Below are positions 8,447 through 16,649 of a stretch of DNA of 35,880 bases, one piece after another. This stretch comes from JANOBD01 sp031411495 (GTDB taxonomy: Bacteria > Planctomycetota > Phycisphaerae > Tepidisphaerales > Tepidisphaeraceae). Each line of letters opens with the position of its first letter. The first letter of the stretch is position 1. The translations under genes were made by a program, and so were the position numbers. The notes beneath the pieces are model-generated. The model was given only the letters and a program-made list of their open reading frames with translations. It made no database searches and was not told the origin of the DNA. The stretch spans positions 1-35,880 of the forward strand of contig JANOBD010000028.1 in the NCBI GenBank assembly GCA_031411495.1, in the 5' to 3' direction.

Positions 8447-11400
8447 ATGCCTTCCCAACGAAAGTCCACTTCGCCAAGAACACGCGCTTCTCTAGTTGAA
8501 CGTCTTGATGCTCGACGATTGCTGGCAAGCGAGTTTCTTCTCACCTGGGCCGCGGGCCTTGTCGTCGGTGACTTCGGCGGCTCGCGCGGCGGGATCTACG
8601 TCGCCCGCTCCGACGGCTCGGACATGAAGCAGATCACCGTCTCGCAGACCAACAACTATCAGTTCTCCGGCGACGGGCTCAACATGCCCGATGACCATCC
8701 TTCCTTTTCGCCAGATGGAAAGCAGATCGTCTCCACCACCAGCCGCTGGCAGACCCAGGGACAATCAAACAACTTCGAGATCGCCGTCATGAATGTCGAC
8801 GGCACGAATGTCCGTCGGCTGACCAACTCGCCGGGAATGGACACCGAACCCGTCTTTTCGCCGGATGGGAAGAAGATCGCCTTCAGTTCCGATCGCGGCG
8901 GCGACGACGACCTCGACATCTGGGTGATGAATGCCGACGGCACCAACCTCGTCCAACTCACCAACAGCGTCGATGAGGAAACGGAACCCGCCTGGAGTCA
9001 CGCCGGCACACGCCTCGCCTATTCGCGCGTACTGTTTGCGGGCGTTGGCCAGCTCTTCGGGTCGGAGAAGAACGTCTACGTCATCAACGCCGACGGCACC
9101 GGCAACACCCTTATCGCCGGCAACAACTTCGAGGAGCACGACGCCGTCTTTTCGCTCGATGATTCCAAACTCATTATGACGTCAGAGAAGGTGCATACGC
9201 TCCCGTTCGGCAACGTGTGCGTGATCGACATCGCGAGCAAGAAGTACGTCTCGAATCTCACGGTTGAAGACTCGTTCCTCGGCATCGGCGGCGGCGGCGA
9301 TCCATCGCTCTCGCCGGATGGCACGAAGATCGCCTACTTCAAATCCACCGGCGGCCCCCTGCTGCTTGCCGGTCCGCAGACGCTGTTCATCATGAACGCC
9401 AACGGCACCGGAAAAACCAAGATCCCCGCACCCGGCATCATCAACGTCCATTCCCATCTTGGTCGCGCGGCGGACACCGATCTCGACGGCGTGCCGGATT
9501 ATCTCGACGTCAACTCGCCGGCGGCATTCCAGATTGCGATCGCGCAGGATGAGTCGCGCGTCCGCGATTTCCTCGGCGGCCTCGACAAGATCAGCACCGC
9601 CGCCGGCATCGCGGCGCTGGCGGTGAAGGGATACTTTCCCGGCCACAACTTCAACAGCTTTCAAGGCCTGGGCGTCGCGTTCGCGCGCGACATCAATCTG
9701 AATGATCCCTCCCAGCTCGGCAAGCCCGACGTTCTGTATTACGCGCCAGATCTCAGCCCGAACATTCTCGGCAATACGCCTGACGTGACGGATGCGTTCG
9801 GCGATTACCCGTACCGCTTCATCGGCTGGGGCTACACGACGATCTACGACCCCACACACGTGCCGACGTTCGGCGGCTGGCCCGCGGACGCGTGGGGCGT
9901 TCACGAAGCCGGCTTTTACAACATCGTCGGCGGCACCTTCACGCCCACGCCACCGGCGAACGATGTGCCTAGGGGTTCGAAGCCGATGAACACCCGCCCC
10001 AGCGGCAACGCCGGCACGCCCTGGCACGAGCGGCTCTGGAACATCAACTTCTTCGCCAGCAACGTCAGCGGCGGCGCGCCCAAATCGAGCTTGTTCGATC
10101 CGTTCGGGCGCAACCTCCCGGGCTTCGCGACCGGAGCGAGCGTCGGGTTCTTCCCTCAGATTCCGTACGACGGCTCGCCGATCGATCCTCGACACGTTGA
10201 GGCCGAAGATTTCGACATGAACGCCGAGTTCGGCTGGCACGACAATACCTCCGTCAACAGTGGCGGGCAGTACCGCGTCACTGGCGTGGATATCTCCAAA
10301 ACGCTCGACGGCGCAGTCGGCAATGATGTCGTCAGCCTGCAGGCGGGCGAGTTCATGCAATACTCGCTCGACATCCCAGCAGCCGGCAATTACGAGTTCG
10401 CCATTCGACTTGCCAACGGCAGAGTTGGCGGCAAATACCACGTCGAGATCGACGGCACCAATCGGTCCGGTTTACTCGATGTTCCTGTCACTTCGGGGAT
10501 CGCGAACACCTACGCAACGTTCGTGCCCTTTTCCACGTTCATCGCCCTTCCCGGCACGCACCGCGTTCGCGTCGTCATCGATACCGAGCCGACCGACCCG
10601 GGCGGATCGCCGATATCCCGGCCGCAATTTCGGTTCAACTCCTTCTCGCTCAATCTGATCGCGCTGCCGACCGCGACCATGACGCCACTTTCTACGATTC
10701 GTAAGCCCACCGATTCGATCCTCGTCAACATCGACTTCTCCGACAGCTCCGCGATCAACGTGAACTCGATCGACGGCAATGACCTCCGCATCACCGGCCC
10801 GAATGGCATGAATCAGCCGCTCGCGTTCGTGAGCAAGACCGAATCGACCAACGCAGCCGCCGTAACGGCTACCTATCGATTCAGCCCAGGCGGCAGCGGG
10901 TTCGACCCGGCCGACAACGGCGCGTACACCGTCCTGCTTAACGGCCAACAGGTGGGCGATCTCGGCGGCCGATCCGCGGCAGCGGGCACACTCGGGACGA
11001 TCCTGATTTCCATCCCGCGATTTCAAGCAACTCAAAACCCGCTGACCTCGCTCTCCACGCTTCAGATCAACGGCGGCGAGTCGCCCGAACCGATACTCGT
11101 CTCGATGAGCGGCACGACGATCTCAGCATCGATCAACGGCGTCGTCGTCGGCACGGCCGATGCGCGGACGATCGACTCGCTCTTCGTCAGCGGCGGCGGC
11201 GGCGATGACGCGATTTCGCTCGCCGGCGTCAACATCCCCGCAGTGATCGAAGGAAATGCCGGCAATGATGCGATCCAAGGCGGAAGCGCGATCGACACCA
11301 TCCGAGGCGGGCTTGGCGATGACATCGTCCGCAGCGCGACCGTCGGCCCGGATGGGGTCGATCTCGGCGAACAGACCGGCACAGCGCCGCAAGGCGTCGT

Positions 11401-11839
11401 CTTCGACGGGACTGCGGGGAATGACACGATTCGCGTGAAGCGGGTCGTGGTGAATGGGATCGCCAGCATCGTTTTCGAGACGAGCTTCGGATCGTTCCGC
11501 CATCCGATCGCCAACTGCAACACGGTGATCGTAAACGGACTCGCCGGCAACGATGAGATCGTCATCGACCCGAGTGCGGGGGACAAATGGCGAGCCCAAT
11601 TCGACGGCGGCGCAGGCCGCGACGTGTTGATCGGCTCACGCAAAAACGACACGCTCCTTGGCGGCGACGGCAACGACTGGCTTGACGGCGGCTCGGGGCT
11701 GGACGTCTTGCTCGGCGGCAACGGCGACGACTCGCTCGTCGGCGGAACCGGACTCGACTGGCTCGACGGCGGAACCGGTCGCGACTTCGCAAAGCGCGAC
11801 ACGGTCGATCTCTGGTCGCGCATCGAAGGCGTTTTCTAA
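8447..11839 (+). CDS. Secreted LEPR-type surface protein: TolB-like propeller, CBM6-like and RTX-like repeats
   Basis: A 1130-residue protein. Near residue 20 it has VERLDARRLLAS, matching the planctomycete LEPR-xLL motif that precedes export. Residues about 75-320 contain five or more WD40/PD40 (TolB-like) repeats (PSFSPDGKQIV, PVFSPDGKKIAFSS, PSLSPDGTKIAYF). DTDLDGVPDYLD (about 343-354) looks like a thrombospondin type 3 calcium loop. About 380-580 is a region I do not recognise; about 584-730 resembles a CBM6/CBM35 carbohydrate-binding module (VEAEDFD, GEFMQYSLDIPAAGNYEF). The last about 95 residues hold GGxGxDxLxGG repeats of the RTX calcium-binding kind. No catalytic domain was seen, so a surface or matrix role is inferred. 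ATG 8447 has GGAG at 8437-8440; ATG 8435 has no ribosome site. Confidence 0.85.
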   Translation: MPSQRKSTSPRTRASLVERLDARRLLASEFLLTWAAGLVVGDFGGSRGGIYVARSDGSDMKQITVSQTNNYQFSGDGLNMPDDHPSFSPDGKQIVSTTSRWQTQGQSNNFEIAVMNVDGTNVRRLTNSPGMDTEPVFSPDGKKIAFSSDRGGDDDLDIWVMNADGTNLVQLTNSVDEETEPAWSHAGTRLAYSRVLFAGVGQLFGSEKNVYVINADGTGNTLIAGNNFEEHDAVFSLDDSKLIMTSEKVHTLPFGNVCVIDIASKKYVSNLTVEDSFLGIGGGGDPSLSPDGTKIAYFKSTGGPLLLAGPQTLFIMNANGTGKTKIPAPGIINVHSHLGRAADTDLDGVPDYLDVNSPAAFQIAIAQDESRVRDFLGGLDKISTAAGIAALAVKGYFPGHNFNSFQGLGVAFARDINLNDPSQLGKPDVLYYAPDLSPNILGNTPDVTDAFGDYPYRFIGWGYTTIYDPTHVPTFGGWPADAWGVHEAGFYNIVGGTFTPTPPANDVPRGSKPMNTRPSGNAGTPWHERLWNINFFASNVSGGAPKSSLFDPFGRNLPGFATGASVGFFPQIPYDGSPIDPRHVEAEDFDMNAEFGWHDNTSVNSGGQYRVTGVDISKTLDGAVGNDVVSLQAGEFMQYSLDIPAAGNYEFAIRLANGRVGGKYHVEIDGTNRSGLLDVPVTSGIANTYATFVPFSTFIALPGTHRVRVVIDTEPTDPGGSPISRPQFRFNSFSLNLIALPTATMTPLSTIRKPTDSILVNIDFSDSSAINVNSIDGNDLRITGPNGMNQPLAFVSKTESTNAAAVTATYRFSPGGSGFDPADNGAYTVLLNGQQVGDLGGRSAAAGTLGTILISIPRFQATQNPLTSLSTLQINGGESPEPILVSMSGTTISASINGVVVGTADARTIDSLFVSGGGGDDAISLAGVNIPAVIEGNAGNDAIQGGSAIDTIRGGLGDDIVRSATVGPDGVDLGEQTGTAPQGVVFDGTAGNDTIRVKRVVVNGIASIVFETSFGSFRHPIANCNTVIVNGLAGNDEIVIDPSAGDKWRAQFDGGAGRDVLIGSRKNDTLLGGDGNDWLDGGSGLDVLLGGNGDDSLVGGTGLDWLDGGTGRDFAKRDTVDLWSRIEGVF

Positions 11840-11877
11840 AAAAAACGCGCAAGCGATCGCGGTCGGATCGCTTGCGC
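11838..11877 (-). terminator. Intrinsic terminator of pckG, sharing bases with the opposing stop codon
   Basis: A perfect 12-base inverted repeat (11847-11858 with 11866-11877, 7-base loop). On the minus strand it is followed by eight T residues (the A-run at 11838-11845), a classic intrinsic terminator for the gene ending at 11889. The A-run is also the TAA stop region of the plus-strand surface-protein gene. In the plus direction the hairpin is followed by CTTCGC, so it should work mainly on the minus strand. Confidence 0.85.
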
Positions 11878-11888
11878 CTTCGCAATCT

Positions 11889-13754
11889 CTACAGCCGTGC
11901 GATCAGCAGTTCGCGCTGGAAGACCATTTCCTTCGGCAGGTCTCCTGCGAGTTTCAGGAAAAGTTCTTCCTGGCTCAGAATCTCTGCCTTGTAGCTTTCC
12001 GGATCGACCTTCTCCAGTTCACGGATGTCATCGATCGTCAGGTTCAGGCCTTCGAGATCGATGTCCTCAGCGCGCGGCATCCAGCCCAGAATTGTCTCCT
12101 TGGCGTAGGCGCGGCCCTGGCAGCGGTCGACGATCCACTTGAGCACGCGCATGTTCTCGCCGAAGCCTGGCCAGATGAACTTGCCGGCGTCGTTCTTGCG
12201 GAACCAGTTGACCATGAAGACGCGCGGGCAGTCGCTCATCTTTTTGCGCATTCGGAACCAGTGGACCAGGTAATCGCGAATATTGTATCCAATGAACGGG
12301 AGCATGGCCATCGGATCGCGGCGAACGACGCCTGTCGCGCCGGTTGCCGCGGCGGTGGTTTCTGAGCCAATGGTGGCGCCGATGTAAACGCCGTGCACCC
12401 AGTTGAACGCCTGGTACACGAGCGGAATCGTCTTGGAGCGCCGGCCGCCGAAGACGATCGCGCTGACCGGGACGCCCTTGGGGTCTTTCGCGGCGGGATC
12501 GAGGACGGGATTGTTATCCATCGGCGCGGTGAAGCGGCTATTGGGATGAGCGGCCTTGAACTTCGGGTTCGCCTTTGCCGCCTCGGGTGTCCATTCCCTG
12601 CCTTCCCAGTTGATGCATCTGGCGGGCGCGGGCCAGTCGCTGTCTTCCCACCAGACGTCGTAGGAACCGTCGGCGAGCGTTACCAACCCGACGTTCGTGA
12701 AGATCGCGTTCTTCGCCATCGACTTGATCGCGTTCGGGTTGCTCTTGGAGTTCGTGCCCGGCACGACGCCAAAGTAGCCAAACTCCGGGTTGATCGCGTG
12801 GAGTTTGCCGGTCGGTTCATCCACCCACATCCAGGCGATGTCATCACCGAGCGTGGTGACCTTCCAGCCGGCGTCCGTGTATTTCTTGGGCGGGATGAGC
12901 ATGGCGAAGTTGGTCTTGCCACAGGCGCTGGGGAACGCGGCGGCAACGTAGGTCTTCTTGCCGCCGGGCTCTTCGATGCCCATGAGCAGCATGTGCTCGG
13001 CCATCCAGTCCTGCTGTCGGCCAAGGAAGCTCGCGATGCGCAGTGCGAGACATTTTTTCCCCAGGAGCGCGTTGCCGCCGTAGCCGGAGCCAAAACTCCA
13101 GATCGTGTTTTCGAGCGGGAAGTGGCAGATGTAGCGGCGCTCGGGATTGAGATCGCCGGTGCAGTGCAGGCACCGCGTGAACTCCGGCTCCATGTCAAGG
13201 GCGACGCTTTGCTTCGCCAGTTGCTCCCATGCGACATCGCCCATGCGGGTCATGATGCCCATCGAGACGGCGACATAGACGCTGTCGGTGATCTGCACGC
13301 CGACTTTTGCCAGCGGCGATCCGATCGGGCCCATCACGAATGGGATCACGTACATCGTGCGGCCCTTGAACGAGCCGTCGAAAAGTCCTCGCAACTTCGC
13401 GAACGCGGCCTTGGTTTCCATCCAGTTGTTCGTCGGGCCGACCATCTCTTCGCTTGGGGTGCAGATGAAGGTGAGATGTTCGGTTCGGGCGACATCGTTC
13501 GAGTTACTGCGATGGAAATAGCAGCCCGGCCACTTGGTCTGGTTCAGCTTGACGAAAACGCCGGCTTTTTCGCCGGCATCGAGGAGCGTCTGTTGTTCGG
13601 ATTTGGAGCCGTTGAGCCAGACGACGTTGTCCGGTTGGCAGAGGAGGGCGCAGTCGCGCACCCAGTTCACAATGGGAGCGGGCGCCATCGACGGTACCTG
13701 CCCTACATCGAGCGGACTGCGCTCAGACACCACCGGATTCAGAACCCCACTCAT
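11889..13754 (-). CDS. pckG: Phosphoenolpyruvate carboxykinase (GTP)
   Basis: A 621-residue cytoplasmic enzyme that converts oxaloacetate and GTP to phosphoenolpyruvate, CO2 and GDP, the entry step of gluconeogenesis. The length fits the GTP-dependent class (about 600-620; the ATP class is nearer 530). The nucleotide-binding P-loop FPSACGKTN is at residues 274-282, the metal-binding TTLGDDIAWMW at 300-310, and the active-site segment FGSGYGGNALLGKKCLALRIAS at 221-242. ATG 13754 is preceded by AAGGAG nine bases upstream on the minus strand, within the end of the Rrf2 gene, whose stop is only 6 bases away. The two genes are therefore one operon, with the regulator first. A strong terminator follows the stop. 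Confidence 0.96.
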   Translation of the reverse strand: MSGVLNPVVSERSPLDVGQVPSMAPAPIVNWVRDCALLCQPDNVVWLNGSKSEQQTLLDAGEKAGVFVKLNQTKWPGCYFHRSNSNDVARTEHLTFICTPSEEMVGPTNNWMETKAAFAKLRGLFDGSFKGRTMYVIPFVMGPIGSPLAKVGVQITDSVYVAVSMGIMTRMGDVAWEQLAKQSVALDMEPEFTRCLHCTGDLNPERRYICHFPLENTIWSFGSGYGGNALLGKKCLALRIASFLGRQQDWMAEHMLLMGIEEPGGKKTYVAAAFPSACGKTNFAMLIPPKKYTDAGWKVTTLGDDIAWMWVDEPTGKLHAINPEFGYFGVVPGTNSKSNPNAIKSMAKNAIFTNVGLVTLADGSYDVWWEDSDWPAPARCINWEGREWTPEAAKANPKFKAAHPNSRFTAPMDNNPVLDPAAKDPKGVPVSAIVFGGRRSKTIPLVYQAFNWVHGVYIGATIGSETTAAATGATGVVRRDPMAMLPFIGYNIRDYLVHWFRMRKKMSDCPRVFMVNWFRKNDAGKFIWPGFGENMRVLKWIVDRCQGRAYAKETILGWMPRAEDIDLEGLNLTIDDIRELEKVDPESYKAEILSQEELFLKLAGDLPKEMVFQRELLIARL

Positions 13755-13760
13755 TAAGCA

Positions 13761-14255
13761 TTACTCCTTTGCAATCGCGGCCCGAGTCTGCGTTCGGTCG
13801 GCGTCATCGGCCGGCTCCGCGTTCTGCTTCGCAATCAGACGTTTCTTTTCCCGGAGGGCGACGCCCAGATCACTTACCGTGGTGCTCGCAAGGTACTCCC
13901 GCAATCGTTGCCGAACAGGCTTGTAGTGGTCGTGCTGCGGACAAGGCATTGTATCAGAGCATTTGTCCAGGCCGAGCACGCAGCCGCCGAAATGCTGTTG
14001 GCCCTCGAGGGCGACGACAATGTCCATGACCGCGATCTCGCTGCCCGGGCGCGCCAGGCTGAAACCGCCGCCACGTCCTTTGGCGCTGTGGAGAATCCCG
14101 GCTTTGACCAGCCGCTGGAAGACCTTTGCCAGAAACTCGCGCGGGAGGTCGGTTCCGGCGACAAGGTCGGCCAGAAGTACAGGTTCGGTTTCGCTGCGAC
14201 TCGCCAGTTCGGCGAGCCCGCGAATCGCGTATTCGGTCGTCGTGGTGAAGATCAC
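13761..14255 (-). CDS. Rrf2-family transcriptional regulator with three cluster-type cysteines
   Basis: A 164-residue regulator. The N-terminal winged helix is typical of Rrf2 (TTTTEYAIRGLAELA, then LPREFLAKVFQRLVKAGIL, then SAKGRGGGFSLARP as the wing). Cys92, Cys99 and Cys105 form C-x6-C-x5-C, close to the [2Fe-2S]- or [4Fe-4S]-binding cysteines of IscR, NsrR and RirA, so the protein probably senses iron, redox state or nitric oxide. Which of these cannot be told from sequence. It starts with GTG, with TGGAG 7 bases upstream. It is first in an operon with PEP carboxykinase, so both are probably controlled together. A palindrome overlaps its likely promoter (14289-14308), suggesting autoregulation. 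Confidence 0.9.
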   Translation of the reverse strand: MIFTTTTEYAIRGLAELASRSETEPVLLADLVAGTDLPREFLAKVFQRLVKAGILHSAKGRGGGFSLARPGSEIAVMDIVVALEGQQHFGGCVLGLDKCSDTMPCPQHDHYKPVRQRLREYLASTTVSDLGVALREKKRLIAKQNAEPADDADRTQTRAAIAKE

Positions 14256-14288
14256 GGTATCGCTCCAAGGGTACGACCCAACAATATC

Positions 14289-14324
14289 AAAAGACTTCTT
14301 AGTCCTTTAATCGGCGAATGTCAA
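14289..14324 (-). promoter_or_regulatory. Promoter of the rrf2-pckG operon with overlapping palindrome
   Basis: On the minus strand TTGACA (14319-14324) is followed after 17 bases by TAAGAA (14296-14301), a perfect -35 and a weak -10. The palindrome AAAAGACT-TCTT-AGTCCTTT (14289-14308, 7 of 8 positions symmetric) covers the -10. Its GACT...AGTC core resembles the core of IscR type 1 sites, although the spacer is 4 rather than 5 bases. A site for the Rrf2 protein encoded just downstream is the simplest reading. Confidence 0.6.
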
Positions 14325-14441
14325 CCGGACCTTGACCAAAGCGTTAAATCGCTGCAGTTCGCAACTTGTGCCCCCACCATGTGCTTAGGGAGGGTCCGGC
14401 TTGCATGTGAATCGATCAATGCTCTACTGCGATGCTCTGTC

Positions 14442-14463
14442 GCACGCGTCGATCAACGCGTGC
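14442..14463 (+). promoter_or_regulatory. Perfect inverted repeat GCACGCGT-CGATCA-ACGCGTGC in a leader
   Basis: Eight-base perfect arms with a 6-base loop, 21 bases before the ATG at 14485 and just before its AGGAG (14474-14478). TCGATCAA also occurs 37 bases upstream (14412-14419) and across the loop (14449-14456). It could be a protein-binding site or an mRNA hairpin next to the ribosome site. Confidence 0.45.
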
Positions 14464-14484
14464 GGGAAACCGTAGGAGATCTCG

Positions 14485-14883
14485 ATGAACAAAGCCTTTT
14501 CCACCCTGATTCTGGGCGTGCTAATCGGAGCCGGATGCGAAACTCAGAAAAAGGCGCCGCCGCCACCGCCGCCGTCGAAAGTAATGGACGCCGCGACGCT
14601 CGAATCGCTGCGACAACATTTCCGCGCTGAGAACGCCGACATCGTCGTCGCCGGCGTCTCAGAGGTGCTGCCCGCGGACGATTTCCTCGCGGTTCGCGAC
14701 GTCGATCTTGGCGACTTCGCCGCTGGAACGTCCGTCTCGGTGATCGACTCCAACCGAAACACGTTGGCGCACGGCAACGTGGTGAAAATCGACAATGGCG
14801 AGGTCCAAATCGCCTTCACAACCACAGGAGTTCGTCGGCCACAGGTGGGAGATGCGGTCATTCCGTTCCCCAAGAAGAAATGA
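14485..14883 (+). CDS. Small lipoprotein of unknown function
   Basis: A 132-residue protein. A signal sequence with a lipobox-like end (LILGVLIGAGC, Cys18) suggests a lipid-anchored protein; the -3 residue is Gly, so the box is imperfect. After a Lys/Pro linker with six consecutive prolines comes a compact domain (about residues 45-128) of beta strands ending in HGNVVKIDNGEVQIAF and RRPQVGDAVIPF. This resembles small barrel modules that occur in flagellar and envelope proteins, but I cannot assign a family. AGGAG at 14474-14478 supports the start. Maf begins 3 bases after the stop, so this is the first gene of a four-gene operon (14485-16447). Confidence 0.7.
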   Translation: MNKAFSTLILGVLIGAGCETQKKAPPPPPPSKVMDAATLESLRQHFRAENADIVVAGVSEVLPADDFLAVRDVDLGDFAAGTSVSVIDSNRNTLAHGNVVKIDNGEVQIAFTTTGVRRPQVGDAVIPFPKKK

Positions 14884-14886
14884 CCG

Positions 14887-15507
14887 ATGAGCGACACCGC
14901 GGGCCGATTCATTCTCGCTTCGTCGTCGACGCGTCGGATCGAACTGCTAAGCACAGCCGGGTTCGATTTCGACATCGAGCCGGCCGGCATTGACGAGTCG
15001 GATGTGCCTGCGAACCTGCCTCCGCGTGACCTGGCAGTGCATCTTGCTTTAGCCAAGGCAATGACCGTTGCGCGCCGCCACAAGGACGAACGGACGTCAC
15101 GAATCGTTCTGGGCGCAGACACGGTAGTCGCCGTCGGCAATGAGCTTTTCGGCAAAGCGGAGACGCCCGCCGAAGCGCGGGAGATGCTTCGCCGGCTCTC
15201 CGGGACGCGACAGTCGGTCATCACCGGGCTGGCATTGGTCGGAGATTTTGGCAACGCGGCCATGCTTGAGAGTGCTGAGTCAATCGTGGAGATGAAGAGC
15301 TTGTCTGAGGCCGAAATAGACGCCTATCTCGCCAGCGAACAATGGCGCGACAAGGCAGGCGCGTACGGCATCCAGGATCACGATCCAGAGAACGATCCGT
15401 TCGTCCGTCTCATCTCCGGACGCTTCGACAATGTCGTCGGGTTGCCCGTCCCATTCGCGTCGAGCCTGCTGCGATCCGTCGGCATCGTCAGACGGGGAGA
15501 ACCGTGA
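14887..15507 (+). CDS. maf: Maf-family nucleotide pyrophosphatase
   Basis: A 206-residue cytoplasmic protein. It has the Maf signature at the N-terminus (RFILASSSTRRIELL, residues 7-21), then IVLGADTVVAVGNELFGKAETPAEAREML and the conserved RRLSGTRQSVITGLALV, and later the KAGAYGIQD segment. Members of this family hydrolyse non-canonical or pyrimidine nucleoside triphosphates (dTTP/UTP or m7GTP) to the monophosphate and diphosphate, and in some bacteria affect septum formation. Subfamily cannot be settled by eye. The last bases overlap the GTG start of the next gene (GTGA). Confidence 0.92.
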   Translation: MSDTAGRFILASSSTRRIELLSTAGFDFDIEPAGIDESDVPANLPPRDLAVHLALAKAMTVARRHKDERTSRIVLGADTVVAVGNELFGKAETPAEAREMLRRLSGTRQSVITGLALVGDFGNAAMLESAESIVEMKSLSEAEIDAYLASEQWRDKAGAYGIQDHDPENDPFVRLISGRFDNVVGLPVPFASSLLRSVGIVRRGEP

Positions 15508-15848
15508 TCGGCGAGTTCCTGATCGCGCTGTTTTGCACACTGGTGATTGCGGCGGGTTGGTATTACCTGGCGCGATCGCCTTCGGTCGATCGTCTCTCGG
15601 AACTGGAAACGCCCCGCCGGAACCGGACGCGGCGCACCACCCGCCGTCTTGGCGCTTGGTGCATGATCGTCCTTTCGCTGAGTTTCTTCTGGATGTTCGT
15701 CGAACTCGAGCGCGGCCTGTCGCCGAAGCGGGTCGCGTTGTCTCTCGCGTTTGTCGTGCTCTCGCTATTCACTATGCTCGTGTGCGTAATGGTGGATGTG
15801 TACCTGACGATCCGGGTGTACCAGACCAATAAGGGCCCTCGAAAATGA
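15504..15848 (+). CDS. Small three-helix membrane protein, unknown function
   Basis: A 114-residue protein with three predicted membrane helices: residues 3-18 (GEFLIALFCTLVIAAG), about 50-70 (AWCMIVLSLSFFWMFVEL) and about 80-103 (ALSLAFVVLSLFTMLVCVMVDVY). Arg-rich stretches lie between helices one and two (RRNRTRRTTRRLG). The start is GTG 15504, overlapping the Maf stop, with GGGGAGA at 15494-15500 as ribosome site. An upstream in-frame start would overlap maf by 160 bases and was not used. The stop overlaps the DUF192 start (ATGA). No family recognised. Confidence 0.72.
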   Translation: MIGEFLIALFCTLVIAAGWYYLARSPSVDRLSELETPRRNRTRRTTRRLGAWCMIVLSLSFFWMFVELERGLSPKRVALSLAFVVLSLFTMLVCVMVDVYLTIRVYQTNKGPRK

Positions 15849-16447
15849 AACGAACTTTGTCGATCCTGTTTGTGGCGTCCTTGTCACTCGGTTGTGACGA
15901 CCGCACGAAATCGCCTGCCTCGGCTATTTCGAATCAGGTACCGCCCGACGTCATTTCGCCGGCAACGGTACAAGCCGCACTGCCCTCCACCGATCCGAAG
16001 CAGTCGCCGACAACGGCAACGCAGCCAACAACCGATCCGGCGGAATCCGTGAAACACCTGCCCACGACACTGATGATGATCAAGGATCGCGCCTTCACGC
16101 TGGAGGTCGCCGACGACGATGAAGAACAAGAACGGGGACTGATGTTCCGAAACTCGATGCCCGAGGACTGCGGAATGATCTTTATTTTTCTAAATGAAGC
16201 ACCTCGCGGCTTTTGGATGAAGAACACTCTGATCCCGCTGGATATCGCTTATCTCGCCGCCAATGGCCGGGTTCTGAATGTGCTAACAATGAAGGCACGG
16301 GATGAAAGCACCTACGCTAGCGCCGGGCCAGCGCAATACGCGATTGAACTCAATGCTGGGACAGCGACCCGCATCGGCTTGAAAGCAGGCGACGTTATTG
16401 CCATTCCAGAAGTCCTTAAACCGTTGCCGCTGTTTCGCATCCGCTAA
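15845..16447 (+). CDS. DUF192-family lipoprotein
   Basis: A 200-residue protein. The N-terminus is a short signal with LSLGC (Cys17), then a Thr/Pro/Ser-rich linker of about 50 residues. From about residue 75 it matches DUF192: FTLEVADDDEEQERGLMFRN, then GMIFIFLNEAPRGFWMKNTLIPLDIAYL, then ALNAGTA-like ELNAGTATRIGLKAGDVI. DUF192 is a small beta-barrel domain of unknown biochemical role found in many exported bacterial proteins. Two aspartates follow the lipidated Cys. The start overlaps the upstream stop by four bases. It is the last of the tightly packed group from 14485. Confidence 0.88.
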   Translation: MKRTLSILFVASLSLGCDDRTKSPASAISNQVPPDVISPATVQAALPSTDPKQSPTTATQPTTDPAESVKHLPTTLMMIKDRAFTLEVADDDEEQERGLMFRNSMPEDCGMIFIFLNEAPRGFWMKNTLIPLDIAYLAANGRVLNVLTMKARDESTYASAGPAQYAIELNAGTATRIGLKAGDVIAIPEVLKPLPLFRIR

Positions 16448-16649
16448 CGTACAGACACGTGAACCTGCGCCGGTCGTTCCGATCGGCAAAGCGCCGCGGC
16501 CGATAACGGATGCAATATCAGCATTGAAATCTCGAAAGGAGCCCCCACGATTCCGGCGAATCGTAATTCAACCCTGTGAGCCGGGTTCGACGTTGCCGCA
16601 CATGACGGCACGGACCGGCCTGATAATCACCTTCGCGTCAGGGTTGAAG
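16448..16649. other. Spacer of uncertain status before the phosphatase gene
   Basis: The phosphatase reading frame is open across this stretch back to 16398, but the encoded residues have no recognisable domain and no start here has a good ribosome site. I treat it as a leader. A TGATAAT (16621-16627) could be a -10 box for a transcript starting close to the ATG at 16650; no good -35 lies at the right distance. Confidence 0.35.
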
